Of a stretch of DNA of 64,000 bases, positions 45,245 to 57,032 are shown in pieces. Numbering within the stretch: the first letter of the stretch is position 1; every line of letters begins with the position of its first letter. The DNA comes from Brienomyrus brachyistius. Its lineage: Eukaryota; Chordata; Actinopteri; Osteoglossiformes; Mormyridae. The stretch spans positions 7,183,160-7,247,159 of the forward strand of contig NC_064552.1 of the NCBI RefSeq assembly GCF_023856365.1, given 5' to 3'. The notes beneath the pieces were generated by a model that was not told the DNA's origin, did no database searches, and worked only from the letters and a program-made list of their open reading frames with translations. The position numbers and the translations under genes are program-made.

Positions 45245-46320
45245 TACTTAGTATTGATTGATAATCTTCTCAGAAATAGACCATGCTTTTCAGAATTCTT
45301 GTAACTTACACTAATGCTTCTATTTTAGGAATAGCACATGACAAAAATGTTCTTCTACTCCTACTTAAGTGTTCTGCAAATCTTTAAAGGGAGTTGCCGC
45401 TAGTATTTGCCAGTTAAACTAAATTACATCTGATTTATATTCAGTAACAAAGACATTGTTAAACAGAGAAATTATATACACACATGTCACATTGTCCTAA
45501 TTAATAATAGAATACATGGTTTAGCAGATGAAATGTATGCAATCAGCCATAGATTAAGATCCTAAAATCTAATCTAAGACTTACTTTGGTACCCTCTGAT
45601 CATGTTGTCTTTTGAAAAATAGTTTAAATATTTAATATGATTAGAAATCATTTTAAACACTTAATTCCAGAAGAGTTTTATGTTAGGTAATCTAGTTGCA
45701 GATAGTTTTCTTCTTGATGAAAAATGGATAGAACCCAACAAAAGATAAACTAATTTCAAAGGTTTTTGAAGTCCATCAGGCTCGTGTGACTTTTAAGCAT
45801 CTAAGGTAATAGCCATTTATTCAATTAATTGCTTTTTCATACCATATTTAACCAAGCTTTGTCATAGTAGAGTGCTACAAAATGTACTCTAACAGCTACT
45901 TCTACTACAAATTTTGCTATGGGAAAAGAAATGTGATTAATTTTTAAGAAACATTAAGTGAAATTAAAATGAGGATAATTAACATTGCAAGTGCATCATA
46001 GTTAAATCATAATACTCCCTAATATCTGGGTACAAAACAGAGGCACAGCCTGGAAAGATTTTTTTTTCCTTAATTAATACCTTGTAATTTATCGTCACAT
46101 ATTTTGCAGTTTACTCTGTATGGTGTCTGCTGTGAAAGCAGAGAGATAGTCAACTAAACTGACTGATTCAAGTAAATTCACATCACAAAGACCTTTAAAT
46201 ATATGTATTGTGTATCTGGAACTATAGTCATTAATGTAGACAGTGTTATTCACCAGCGACGTGAAATGGGTTTTCCAAAAATCGATGCGCTGTAAGATAT
46301 TTTAGATACCTGTTCTTAAG
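45245..46320. other. Unique AT-rich sequence
   Basis: A strong donor-like site on the minus strand (CCAAA/GTAAGTC, 45570) has no phase-compatible exon. Nothing else recognised. Confidence 0.35.
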
Positions 46321-46324
46321 TGCA

Positions 46325-46395
46325 ACATGAAGGGCCCTATTTTAAGCATCTAAAGCACATGGTCAGAAGCGCAAGTATTATTAATGTTATTATTA
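46325..46395. repeat. Possible MITE end (GGGCCCTATTTTAAGCATCTAA)
   Basis: GGGCCCTATTTTAAGCATCTAAAGCACATGGTC resembles the terminus of a fish MITE family. A similar start, GGGCCATATTTTGCATCTGG, lies at about 47178 in the same orientation. No inverted partner found. Confidence 0.3.
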
Positions 46396-46673
46396 CTGTT
46401 ATCATTATTATGAACAATAATAATAGTTCAAATAATAATGATTCCCCTATGTCTTCTGGGAACCAGTCTGACCCTCCCCTGTCTTTACAACACGACCGAA
46501 GAATAGATGTGAAAACCTTGTTAGACTGTTTTTTCAGATGATAGAAAACTGTGGATGTGGGGGTCCGACTGTAATAATTAGCAACTTCATTCGTTGTTAC
46601 TGCAATTAGCTAAATCTGATTAATAGTATTACTGACCATTATGACACATATTTCTTTAAATATTTTGATGTAC

Positions 46674-47029
46674 ATATTAATGATCTGGGGCGGCATGGTG
46701 GTGCAGTAGTTGGCGCTGTTGTCTTACACCTCTGGGACCTGGGTTCAGTCTCCATCTGTGTTACGTTTGTGCAGAGTTTGCATGTTCTCCCCATATCGTT
46801 GTGGGGTTTCCTCTGGTTTCTGACCAAAGACATGCTGAGGCTAATTGGAGTTACTAAATTGCCTGTAGGAGTGCATGTGTGAGTGACTGGTGTGTGCATG
46901 TGCCCTGTGATGGGCTGCCCCCCATCCTGGGTTGTTCTCTGCCTCGTGCCTATAGCTTAGACTCCCTGTGACCCGGAAGGATGAGCGGTTTGGAAGATGG
47001 ATGGATGGATGGATGGATATTAATGATCT
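46674..47029 (+). mobile_element. tRNA-headed SINE-like element, copy 6, perfect TSD
   Basis: The element spans 46687-47016, flanked by identical 13-bp copies of ATATTAATGATCT (46674-46686 and 47017-47029). The head keeps GGTGGTGCAGTAGTTGGCGC and the tail is (ATGG)5. The body is about 20 bp shorter than other copies (missing the 'cgggtactccggtttcc' part). Perfect target duplication is direct evidence of retroposition. Confidence 0.88.
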
Positions 47030-47039
47030 TTCTCATTGT

Positions 47040-47995
47040 AATCTTTATATTATTCATCTTTTGCATGTTTTTGTGCTGCTACCTGTAGGTAACAAGCAGT
47101 GTACGCAAGCCCATGTATTCACTATTTACTATTTTGATAACGCGGCTTCTAAGTCACAGTGAAATAATGCGTCACTGGGCCATATTTTGCATCTGGCATA
47201 AAACGGTGCCACACGTGACACAAGCATCTTCGTTAGCATGAGCCCAATTCGCTTCTCATTTTCCCGTCCGGCGCCCAGATCATAAACAGCAGATTGTGAT
47301 TGCTTACAAGGAAAAGGATTGTCAAATATCTGATTTCCCCTAATTTAGTTTGCCATTAAGTGGTTATATAGTTTCATATTCACCTTTCCTGAAGCAGGCA
47401 CATACATATTCGGGCATGAAAGATTTTCACGCCGGCTCTGCCATCATTAACTTGGTGTTCACAAGAGTGACAAGGACCTTTTAAAATGCTCATGTCCTTC
47501 CGAAAGTTCCAGGGCAGGCTGACTGCGTAAAAACCAAATTAGGCAATTAAGTAGCTTATTTTTCTTGTATTCAGGGAAATTTTTTATTAAGCTTTCTATT
47601 CACTCGCAAGCATATATAAGTTGAAAAATAACAAAAACATACTGGAGAAATACATGCTTATTTTAAGTCTTCTACCCAAACCTTCTTCCCATACCAGTCA
47701 CTTCTCACACGCTCCTGCACTCAAAAACTAAAATTAGTCCCACGCCACACTCTACAGTTGCAGTTTCTGCGGAAATGAAGACCGCTACTTTGGTGGAACC
47801 CTGCTTTTGCCATACATGGTCTGCTCGCGTGCTTTCACATATGTAAAATGTGGCCTGAAGTATTAATATTTCAAAAACTGACATTAAGAAAATCATGACT
47901 GTCATTAAATATTGAGGCAAGTAATTAACTGATTTTTAAATACTGTTTGCAAATATAATCAATCACTGAATCAATCGAAACAAAAAGTTATGCAA
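47040..47995. other. Unique sequence; one doubtful exon
   Basis: On the minus strand, 47715-47857 follows an acceptor-like AATACTTCAG and is open for 47 codons (including ESTRADHVWQKQGSTKVAVF), with a GTGAGA donor-like end. The phase leaves two extra bases relative to the next candidate exon, so I keep this as a possibility only. Confidence 0.2.
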
Positions 47996-48003
47996 AAGGT
48001 TGG

Positions 48004-48322
48004 GTATTGGTGGGTTTCAGTGTCATTTCATATTTCCAGGCTTATGGGTTCAAATCCCACCACCACTTTCTCTGCCTGGAGTTTGCATGTTCTTCGCATG
48101 GTCACATCGTTTTCCTCTGAATACTCCAGTTTCCTTCTGTGGTCGTAAGAGATGTAGTTAGGCTGACTCTAAATTGCCTATAGTTTGTGATTACTGTCTC
48201 TGCATGTGCCCTGCAGCTGACTGATATCCCATCTAGGGTATATCCCAGCTTCATCTTCTACACTGCCTGGGGCAGACCTCTCTTTACCCTTACCAGGATA
48301 AGTGGTAAGAGGATAGATGGAT
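48004..48322 (+). repeat. Diverged SINE-like family copy
   Basis: Contains head (GGGTTCAAATCCCACC), body (GGAGTTTGCATGTTCTTCGC, CTCTAAATTGCC, GTGCCCTGCAGCTGACTGATATCCC) and tail (GGATAAGTGGTAAGAGGATAGATGG) blocks in the right order, at lower identity than copies 1-6. This looks like an older subfamily. Confidence 0.65.
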
Positions 48323-48506
48323 CAATTTTTTTGCAAAGTGCTTTCTATTAAATTGAAAAGACCGCAACAAAGTGAAATGAAAAAATAACCATTAAATGTA
48401 CTTATAACCTATTGCTATAAGATAACTGTGATTTGTATGAGAGATCGGTTTAGCAGTTTATTACTACTATATTGGAAGCAAGGAACTATACGATTAAGCA
48501 TGGAAA

Positions 48507-48580
48507 TAGACTTGGACTTGGACTTGGACTTGGACTTACACTTGACTTTATTGATCCCCTTCAGGGGGAAAGTAAAAAAA
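48507..48580. repeat. GGACTT hexamer array plus LINE-tail motif
   Basis: Five GGACTT units (48510-48538) abut CACTTGACTTTATTGATCCCCTTCAGGGGGAAAGT. Short tandem arrays at the very 3' end are typical of some fish LINEs, so this is probably a heavily truncated LINE insertion read on the minus strand. Confidence 0.55.
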
Positions 48581-48589
48581 AAATAAATT

Positions 48590-49173
48590 ATGGCAAGGAA
48601 TTTTATCTGGAGCACAGAAATTACCAGATGGCTGAGTACAGTGACAATAAAAACATATCTGACAGACATGCAAACTAGATGCCTCATTACGGTCAGTGGT
48701 GCTTAAATTTAGGGCCAAGAGGACGCAGTTGAAAGAGAGAAAAGGGTATGAAAGTATGGTGTAATCTGAAAGAAGAGAAAGGATGGATTTTCTAGTATTT
48801 AATGTTTTTCATCACAGGAACTGCACATTAACATTACATCCCGAAGGTATAAATTTATGCATATGAAAATACGACTCTTAATGAGGACTGAATTTGTGAG
48901 CATTTAGAATATAGTTTTATGTCATAGATGTATTTTATGCTATTTTCTGAAGCAATTTAAAATGCATCTTCATCTATGCATATAAGTAAGACCTATGCAG
49001 AAATAAACAATAAACGTGGAGAAATAATTTATGATAAACTCAGTTTGTGATAAATTTAGCTTATCTGCTGGGATTCCCCTTATCCGTTATTATAATCCAT
49101 TTTTCATTTTTTACTGGAAAAATACATCTTCTTAGCATAGATGCTTAAAGTGAAAATCCAAGGAAAAAAGAGC

Positions 49174-49175
<2 letters not shown>
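48590..49175. other. Unique sequence
   Basis: Nothing recognised. A 40-bp phrase here (ATTATGGCAAGGAATTTTATCTGGAGCACAGAAA) recurs in variant form at 49475-49510, suggesting a local duplication. Confidence 0.4.

Positions 49176-49176
<1 letters not shown>

Positions 49177-49209
<33 letters not shown>
49177..49209. repeat. GA microsatellite
   Basis: About 16 GA units. Confidence 0.95.
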
Positions 49210-49212
<3 letters not shown>

Positions 49213-49784
49213 AGGAAAACTGTGCTACTGCTCATTAATTTGAACAATCAGTGTCTGTGAGATGACAATAGATTTAGGAACCTGAAATCATATATTTCTA
49301 GGATTCCACTGCTGATATAGTGAAGCAGAGATGAGACAGATTTTTCACTGAGGAAAGCCACACAAATATGTCCAGTGTAGGTGTTTCGTAACGCTTGGCT
49401 TTTTATGAGCGACTCAGAAGCAAACACTAAGGGGGCTCAGTCTACAGCTGTCAGATAACCTGTACCATGAAATTTTATGGCAAGGAATTTTGTCTGGAAC
49501 AGAGAAAATACCAGGTGGCTAAGTACAGCGGCAATAAAAGAGAGGATCCCTGCGCAAAGTGCAGCAGGGACTGTGTGCCAAATGCATTGCTCATCTGTAC
49601 ATACTAGGCTGCAAACATGAACACTGTGTGCGCTGTGTAGGATTCATGAAGATAAAATGTTATTAGCATATTGCGCTAAGTCAATTATGAGTGATTAATT
49701 ATAAGATGGTGGGGGCAGCATGGTAGGTGTCCTACAGCAACGTCTCTTCATTTGATGCACCTCCAGCTTACTGCCACTCGGCAT

Positions 49785-50085
49785 GCAGGCAGTCCCCAGG
49801 TTACCAATGTGTGACATACAGCACAGACAACCCGTACTTCTCATTTCCGAACGGACTACCATAAAGCCTGATAAAAAGCCTAATAAAAAATGAGAATTAA
49901 ATACAACGGTTTGTAATGACGAATGCACACACTACTTCATGACGCACATTAAAAGATCAGTAGTATGTTTTATTACTGCATAATTATTATTGTTATTATG
50001 TGCCATATTGCTATTTTCCTGACTTACCTACAAATGCGACTTAAAGCCGGGAATGAATCTCATTCATAACTGGGGAACCGCCTGC
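49785..50085. mobile_element. MITE-like inverted-repeat element
   Basis: The left end GCAGGCAGTCCCCAGGTTACCAATG and the right end CATTCATAACTGGGGAACCGCCTGC are inverted. The interior is AT-rich and noncoding. Flanking CAT on both sides is too short to define a target duplication. Superfamily undetermined. Confidence 0.6.
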
Positions 50086-50089
50086 ATGA

Positions 50090-52900
50090 CTGCCTGCAGT
50101 TTTCCTCAAAGCATCATAATACAAGCATGCAGGTCATGATGTACAAGCCCAGACCTTTCTGTAACCTGTAGTCCTTTACATGACCCAGCCCACATACTAA
50201 CAGCAGTTATGTGGATGACTAACACTTTCAATAATGAAGGACATGAAGGACACTCAATACCAAGCCTTGGCCTTGCTGATGAAGGTAATGGTGATGGCAC
50301 TGCCTGCTTGGTCATAGTCCATCCTGCGCTTAGTATGGCTTCAGGAGACATTAGATAGACACTCTTAAAGAAGAGTTTATGTCAGAGAGTTTTCGAATCT
50401 GAACATGAGCAATAAAGTACTTTTTCGAATATAACATATCATTACAACAGCACTGTTGCCTTTCATATTCTTTTCTTTTTTTTATAGAACATAATCAGGA
50501 TCATTTGGTCAAACAAATATGGAACTGGGGAAAACATACAGTAATGCCATTGGATTTATCCAAGTTAAAAATTGGGACGATAGGGTATTGTGTGATTATC
50601 AGAATTTTTTTATTCTAAGACCTAAGTTTAAGACCTAACCAGGTAGACCACCTATTGCATATGAGCAAAAATATTTTTTTATTGTGTCCAGGAAAATCTG
50701 CCGATACGGAATGTTAAAAGTGAATTACATGTAGGAGTACACGATGCAACTGACAGAAATCGAATTACTTCAGTGGCATAGTGCTGACAGCATGAAATAT
50801 CTCATAGACATAACCAGACTACAAAAATGTGAACAATTGCTATGCCTTACATTCCTATAAGATTTTCATAAAATGGAAGTTGTTACACTTGTAGGCGGTC
50901 AGAGAATTAGTATCCAAATTGGGCTTCTTGAGTACTCGGTTTCTTGATTTTGACTATGAATATATCCTTGGAAGCCTGGAAACACATCCAGGGGATAGGC
51001 ATGAATTTATGAATTTATTATGAGTGGCATGGGCTTCTCAGGGAGAAGCTCCTTCATTAGCTTTGTGCTATATAATCAAGTAAACAAGCAGATGATTTAG
51101 AGCTTGTAATTTATGCAGTCAACAGCTGCAATTGACTAAAAATGTTGTGTGAAGTAGCAACATAAGCAGAATCGGTGCCTGTCCCACACAATCTTGTATG
51201 AGTCTAGCACGATGCTGTTTGGCATAATAATTTAGCATGCAATGAAATTTATGAAGTCATTATTGTATGACATAAAGCTTTGTTGATTTGTTGACGTTTG
51301 ATTCTTTGTCAATAACGCAACTTTGCACAAGGGAAGTCTGAGGGTATCGTTATCCTTTACATTTACCTAGCCAATATATATCGCAATTTTATACTTGGCT
51401 ATATTTCCAAGCAAAATCAAATAAGTCTAAATTAGCAGGCTTCAAGAAACATGTCTGAGAGTATTCAGTATACTAGAGGTGTGATTTTTTATGTTTAGTA
51501 TTTTTTGTATTATGCTTTTAGAGCTGCCACTACAGGTATGTCCAATACATTGCTTCATATGGAAACAAATATATCAGCTGGCTAGCTCTTCCATAGATGG
51601 TGTTTTGCTGTCCTAGTGTTATATTTGTTGGCTTTCCTGCAGATTTTAAGTAGCTAGACTGTGGTGAATAATTTGTAACTCATTTATTTTTGTAACTCAG
51701 ATTTATTTTCCTAATAAATGTAACTGTAAGATGTGAAATATTAGATGCCAGACTAGTGGTGTGTTTGCATGTTCTTCCTGCACTGAGTGAATCCCCCCCC
51801 CCACCGAGGAAATAGCTATATGTATGTAACAGATTTTTTTTTTTATGCCTTTTTCACTCTATGGCTACTTTTTGCAGATAGTAACCATAGATTAACACAA
51901 CATTTTCCATAAGGAAGCATTGAACTTTAAAGTTTAAAGAGAAAAAAAATGGAAAATAATGACTGCAAAAGAAAGACCCACCATGTTCAACTCTGACATC
52001 GTTCAGTCACCGTTTGAAAAAGAACTTTATTCCGCGTTCTTGAATGAGGTGGGGAAAAAAAAACGATTTTCTCACACTTCTTTAGCTGACTTTACACCTT
52101 GGTTCCATTTCAGTGTAGCTCAGCAGCCTAGTGGGGAAAAAAGCTCTATGGCTTGAAAATAGTCAAGACTTTGATTTTTAATATGAATGTTAAAATTCAT
52201 AATAATAATTCTATCAGTGGGGACAACTAGATTAGAGACAGTCAGCAAATCCACCAATAAAACTGGAAGATCTTTAGAGGGTAGCTAGCAGAAAGCACTG
52301 AGAGAGGATCACATTCATCACTGACAGAGACCTGCACAATAAACAACATAAGCACTTCAAACATATATTCTGTATTTGGAGCAGAACAGGCAATAGACCT
52401 ACGGATTATGGCACCTCTACTCCCTTAGTCAGTAAAATGAAAGTTTATATTTTAACAAGTATGAATATGAGAGGACTAGATTAAAAAGTTATCAATTTGA
52501 CACACTATCATAATGTGTCAAAGTGTAAAGTTTATGACAAACAAGACAAATGATTCACAAGAGCTACTTTAATTGATCGTTGTACACTTAAATCCATTTT
52601 CATTTTACTGCACACTAGTACTCAAATATTCAATATTTAGTGATGCTAGCAGTTGAAACTTGTGTGACTTGAATAAAGAAAATATTACAGCAACACATTA
52701 TTTTTCATTGTCAAGTACCCATTCAATGCACTGGTTAATCTCCAATCGTCTCAATCAAATGTCATTTGTGCTGAATACTCCCATTAGGTATGCTTCGACC
52801 AGTACAAATTTGGTTTAACACGGTTGGAGAATTATAGTGGGTGCTTTAAACTAATGCTCTCAATTTGATGTGATTTGAATTGTGCAATTTATTCAATCAA
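50090..52900. other. Unique sequence, possible conserved non-coding DNA
   Basis: No repeats apart from short runs. A plus-strand frame of 65 codons (51959-52156) and a minus-strand acceptor-like string at 52050-52080 give conflicting hints and no supported exon. 51000-51290 is repeat-free with many TAAT-type motifs. Confidence 0.3.
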
Positions 52901-52904
52901 TGGA

Positions 52905-52990
52905 TAAATCAAGGCCGGTTAATTAAGGAGTCAGCTGGAACAAACACCAGCACACACAGGGGTTACTAAGACCATTACCGAGCTGGACAA
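52905..52990. repeat. Diverged relative of the hAT MITE family
   Basis: TTAAGGAGTCAGCTGGAACAAACACCAGCACACACAGGGGTTACTAAGACC is a phrase I associate with fish hAT MITEs whose ends read like those at 1401-1565. Only this part is visible. Confidence 0.35.
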
Positions 52991-52999
52991 TGCAATATA

Positions 53000-53950
53000 A
53001 ACTGAAAGCATTATAGTGCTACAATAATAAATATTAGATGACTAATAAAACCTTTTATTAATCCTAAATATAACTGCATGCATTACATGCAATGGCATAT
53101 ATTATATATGGTAAACAGTTAACTACTTGAAATTCTGAAATGTACATATTTAATTTGAAATTTAGGAAAAAGCTGTTTTATTTTTTTTTTTTCTCCCATA
53201 TTTCAAAGTTTTATAATCTAGAGATTGTATTAAGCTCCATTCGTTTCAGAAATAAAACATTTTGAGTGCTGGTTTGTTTTCTTTATTATTGAGGTTTAAC
53301 CTTTACAAATGTACATCAAATCATAGATTGGTTACATTGTTAATAACTAGGACTGAACTGTATTCTTGGAATTCATCTGAGCAAATGAAAAAACGTGAAA
53401 GACAGCAATCTGTTTTCAGACCTGACGGTGCCCCAGTGCCAATCAAATATAATGGAACAAGCAAAGGATCAATACTAAGCAGTGATCTTAAACTGTCAAA
53501 GGTTGTTTAATAGCAAGCAGGACTAATTGAAATCAATGGATAATCTGATGACAGTTGTTAACCTTTACACCTCAGAGAATTCATAAGCAGGTCTGTATCA
53601 TTGAGGAAGACGTGTGCTGACAGGTTTTGCGCCATTGCTGATTCTTAATTCAGATGGGAATCTGTGTAACAGAGCTAACAATTCTGCAGCTCAACGCACA
53701 TGGTAATGATTAGATATTTCTTCTGGACACGGGTTGTTTTTAACAAAGCATTTATGCATCAAAAGTATATTGAGCTCCAGGTCCGTTTAGCTGTAAAATT
53801 GTTGATCAACTGAATCAAAATTGGATGAATAAGACTAGGACTACATGTGGGGAAATACACATGCGTATTGCACAGAAATCATTGCTGATGTGGAGTTGCA
53901 GGATCTCATGCATCAGTGCAAATGATCCTTGCTTTAGAACTGAAATAGTT
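53000..53950. other. Unique sequence
   Basis: No gene or named repeat recognised. Confidence 0.35.
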
Positions 53951-53957
53951 GCAGTCA

Positions 53958-54158
53958 CCATCCATCCATCTTCTTACCGCATAACCTGCTAAGGGGACTG
54001 AAGTCTGTCTCAGGCAGCACAGGACACAGGGCTGGGGTACACCCGACGCAGGAGGCCAGTTTATTGCAGGGCACATACAGTCATACAATATTGGCAGTTT
54101 CCCCTAAGTGCATGCCTTTGGACTGCAGGAGGAATCCGGCATACTTGGTGGAAACCTG
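53958..54158 (-). repeat. Diverged SINE-like family copy
   Basis: Tail CCATCCATCCATCTTCTTACCGC followed by body blocks GTCTCAGGCAGCACAGGACACAGGGCTGGGGTACACCC and TTTATTGCAGGGCACATAC in minus orientation; truncated before the head. It belongs to the same older subfamily as 48004-48322. Confidence 0.6.
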
Positions 54159-54195
54159 AAAGTGTACATTTACTTACCATACTAAAACGTCTTAC

Positions 54196-54219
54196 CTTCA
54201 GATCTGTCCCAAGTGATTT
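54196..54219 (-). CDS. Weak candidate microexon (24 bp)
   Basis: Minus strand, phase 0 to 0, KSLGTDLK, with a strong donor TGAAG/GTAAGACG. A second strong donor 18 bp on (AGTATG/GTAAGTAAA) would give a 42-bp exon, also in phase 0. The acceptor GTTGAAATGTAG is weak. Confidence 0.15.
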
Positions 54220-54854
54220 CTACATTTCAACAGTAATACTGTGATGACATACACATTCCTAAAACACTTTATACATTATGGAGAGGGCATTTTATAGCAA
54301 GAATACATCCATTTTGTGCCTCTCGCCGCTGTTCAAAGTTCTCTGCTGTGGGATTCATTGATTTTTCCAGATTGTGGAAACACAAAATGGAATTATCTCA
54401 TTTTAATTGAAGCTAAGAACCTCTTACATTTGCATTTTATTACATTTACAAGAACTCAATCTGTGGAAACCGACATAATATACAACAATTCAGTAATGCT
54501 CTAAAAGGAACTGGTGTATTGAAGTGGGGTGGTAATGTAACATGATTAGTCACACAGTTTAGCTTAGCTATATTGTAAGATTTTAAATAGGAACACTCAG
54601 CAGGCAACAGTGAAACATGTACTTTGACCAGCCTATGCAAAATAAGTAACATATCATTTATTAACAAATTGCATATTTAAAAAAAATATATCAAATATTA
54701 GAATTACTAAGAATCAGTACTGACTTATACTGTATGACTCATTTCTTTTGAAATTTCTACTTTTGTTGCAGTGCAGAGTACAAGAGATTTTCTTCAAGAG
54801 TTTTATGACTGCGGTACTTTTTCCTTTTAATGGAAAAGGGTGCCTGTGGGGGTG

Positions 54855-55110
54855 TGACGGCAGTAATAGGGGAAATCGCCATTATCCACTTCCCCAAAGG
54901 CCGCGGCTGAGGCTTGACTCACCTGAAACTTGACCAATTAGGCAGGTGATAGTATAACACCTGGCAGCAGAATGCCTCCTGTCAGACAAGGCTATGAGCA
55001 AACACGCTCCGTAATGCCTTTCAGCAATTTCGTTTCATTTTACTGCCTCCCATCGTTTGATCCCTTTGTTAGGTTTTGTTTGTTGTTTATTTTTAGTCCT
55101 TCAGATGTCA
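54855..55110. mobile_element. LTR-like fragment
   Basis: TGTGACGGCAGTAATAGGGG ... AGTATAACACCTGGCAGCAGAATGCCTCCTGTC ... followed by T-rich GTTAGGTTTTGTTTGTTGTTTATTTTTAGTCC reads like a fish retrotransposon LTR, with a TATA-like box and a T-rich tail. Only one copy, and no target duplication identified. A separate LTR-like piece may lie at 55468-55651 (TGTCATGCCC ... CCTGACA). Confidence 0.4.
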
Positions 55111-55839
55111 TTTAAAAAAAAAATCACACATAGTTTAAAAATAATTATAATCTGCATAGCAACTCTGTTGGTGTTTGTAATAAATACAAAATCTGATTTA
55201 TGCTGAATGCAGAACAAAGGGTCTCTAATACTTATTCCACGTGCCATTTTTTCCATTTTTTTTATTCCATTCCATTATATTTTTGTTAATTCTCAGTTTA
55301 AAAGACATCCTAAACAGTTACTTTCATAGCTTACTCATTTCATTCTGTGCTGCTAGTTCTGATGTATGACCTTTTAAAGAGAATTCTTTTGGCAACCAGA
55401 AAATCAGACGTTCACTGTGTACTGTAGTAATTCACCATGTGAAAATCCATGTTCCTTTGGCCAACCTGTCATGCCCTGCCCAGCCAATTGTCCCGTTTTC
55501 CTCGCCAGCATAGCCCTAAAATACCTGTTTTGTATTAGTCTTAACTCTTGTTCCTACCCTACTGTGATTCACTCCAGCTGCCTCTCGTTGTGCAACATCA
55601 TTACTCCTTGTTATAAGTGCTTGCCAGTCCTGTGCCCCCCAGTCCTGACATTGATGTTGTTGTATCCGTTTTTTACATTTATTATGCATCTAGAAATTAA
55701 TGTTGCAATCAAAAACGTGAAAAATTATACAATTATATAAGAATACAATTATATAAGAATAGCATGGAAATATACTACTGTAGATGAAGATTCAGCATAA
55801 GTGACATGTGACTGGTCAACACACCTGTAGGAGCTAAAG

Positions 55840-56095
55840 AAATAACAGCCAATACTGTTATAATTTTTCTATTTTTAATGTAATAAAAGTCAATAATTTA
55901 ATAACTGGCCAACAATGTAGTACATTTTCTTAACCAATAACTTAACTTTTTGCAAATAATGTAAAAAGTTATTACATTATTGGCCACTTATTACATTATT
56001 GACTTTTATTACATTAAGAACCAAGAAATTGATTATGTTATTGGCATGTTGTTACTTTATTGGCAGTCATTAAATTATTGGCTGCTATAATGCCT
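55840..56095. mobile_element. Palindromic MITE with long hairpin
   Basis: Arms at 55876-55919 and 55973-56016 are inverted copies over 44 bp with few mismatches (core TAATGTAATAAAAGTCAATAA / TTATTGACTTTTATTACATTA). Weaker pairing continues outward through CCAATA...TTATAATTTTTCT and GATTATGTTATTGG. The loop is 53 bp. Noncoding, typical of a foldback or MITE family. Confidence 0.7.
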
Positions 56096-56194
56096 AGTAG
56101 ACAAATCAATTAGGGTAAAAGACTGGCTGATTAAAAAAACGATTATTTCAGTTAAAATGAGTAAAAACAGGTCCAAAAGCAGTAATATACTTAC

Positions 56195-56279
56195 AGTTCT
56201 GAGCCGCAGTGCATGAACTTGTACTCCAGGAAACAGACAGAGAAGAGCTGCTTCGAACAAATACAGGGTGCAATTTGTC
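56195..56279 (-). CDS. Candidate host exon (85 bp), unidentified protein
   Basis: Minus strand. The acceptor GTGTACAAAAATTCAG is followed by one base and 28 codons: TNCT, then LYLFEAALLCLFPGVQVHAL, then RLRT. It ends in phase 0 at a near-perfect donor (AGAACT/GTAAGTATAT). The upstream candidate exon at 57033-57072 ends with two bases (TT + G = Leu), so the pair reads continuously. The composition is helical and hydrophobic but varied. Family unknown. Confidence 0.4.
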
Positions 56280-56319
56280 CTGAATTTTTGTACACATTGT
56301 CTCGTACATACACTAGGTC

Positions 56320-56640
56320 AGAGGTCCCCAACAGGCAAAATACACTCTAATCCAGAACCCCCCCCCCCCCCACTCATAAAAACATTTCGGTTGTGCAGAG
56401 GAGGGTCATGCCTAATTTATTCAGAGTGGCAGACCTAGATCCAGACAGACGAATCCTATATGTTTGTGAAAAATTTCAGGCGATGGTTGATTTATTCGTA
56501 AAATGTTCTGCTGTGAACCAATACGGAATGTGAGGTGTCCCATATTTTCATATACATATATAGGCACACGCCACATATACACTAATACACTAGGCCAGGG
56601 GTCCCTAAGTGAAGTACCTGACCAGTACACATGTTTCACT
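56320..56640. mobile_element. Possible hAT-derived fragments
   Basis: Two phrases like hAT terminal repeats, AGGTCCCCAAC (56320) and CCAGGGGTCCCTAAG (about 56595), lie in the same orientation, with a C-run between. No inverted ends or target duplication. Confidence 0.3.
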
Positions 56641-57032
56641 GGTAACCATTCTACACTTTTTTACGTTTCTTTTTTTTAATGTTAATCACTAGCAGTTGGT
56701 TTTGAATAATACATCACGAACTATACAGTAGAATATAAGCTTGTTTGGGCATTTTTTACTAGCAATGCATTGTAAACTTTCAGTTAGTGTTAATAATAAT
56801 ACTTAAATAAAGCATTTACACCATATCTATTGGTTAAGCATATTTGCTTGTTGGCAGAATTGCTTTGAATACAGAGGGAAAAAAGAACCCAAAGCCCAAA
56901 AAGGCATATGGATTTGTTATTAAACACAATATGGGTCATTCTCATGGACTCATTCTTCGGCTGTTTTCATTTCCTATTTATGCAAAACAATTATGATGAT
57001 TTAGCTGGTTTATTTGCAGGTCCCTGCCTTAC

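Noticed and set aside
51959..52156. Plus-strand open frame of 65 codons with mixed composition
   Set aside because: No recognised domain and no clear splice sites or start context; the opposite strand also has acceptor-like sequence. Length is within chance expectation.
54902..54963. Minus-strand exon-like segment with an excellent donor (TTCAG/GTGAGTC)
   Set aside because: It lies inside an LTR-like sequence (54855-55110), so the splice-like signals probably belong to the retroelement or are chance.
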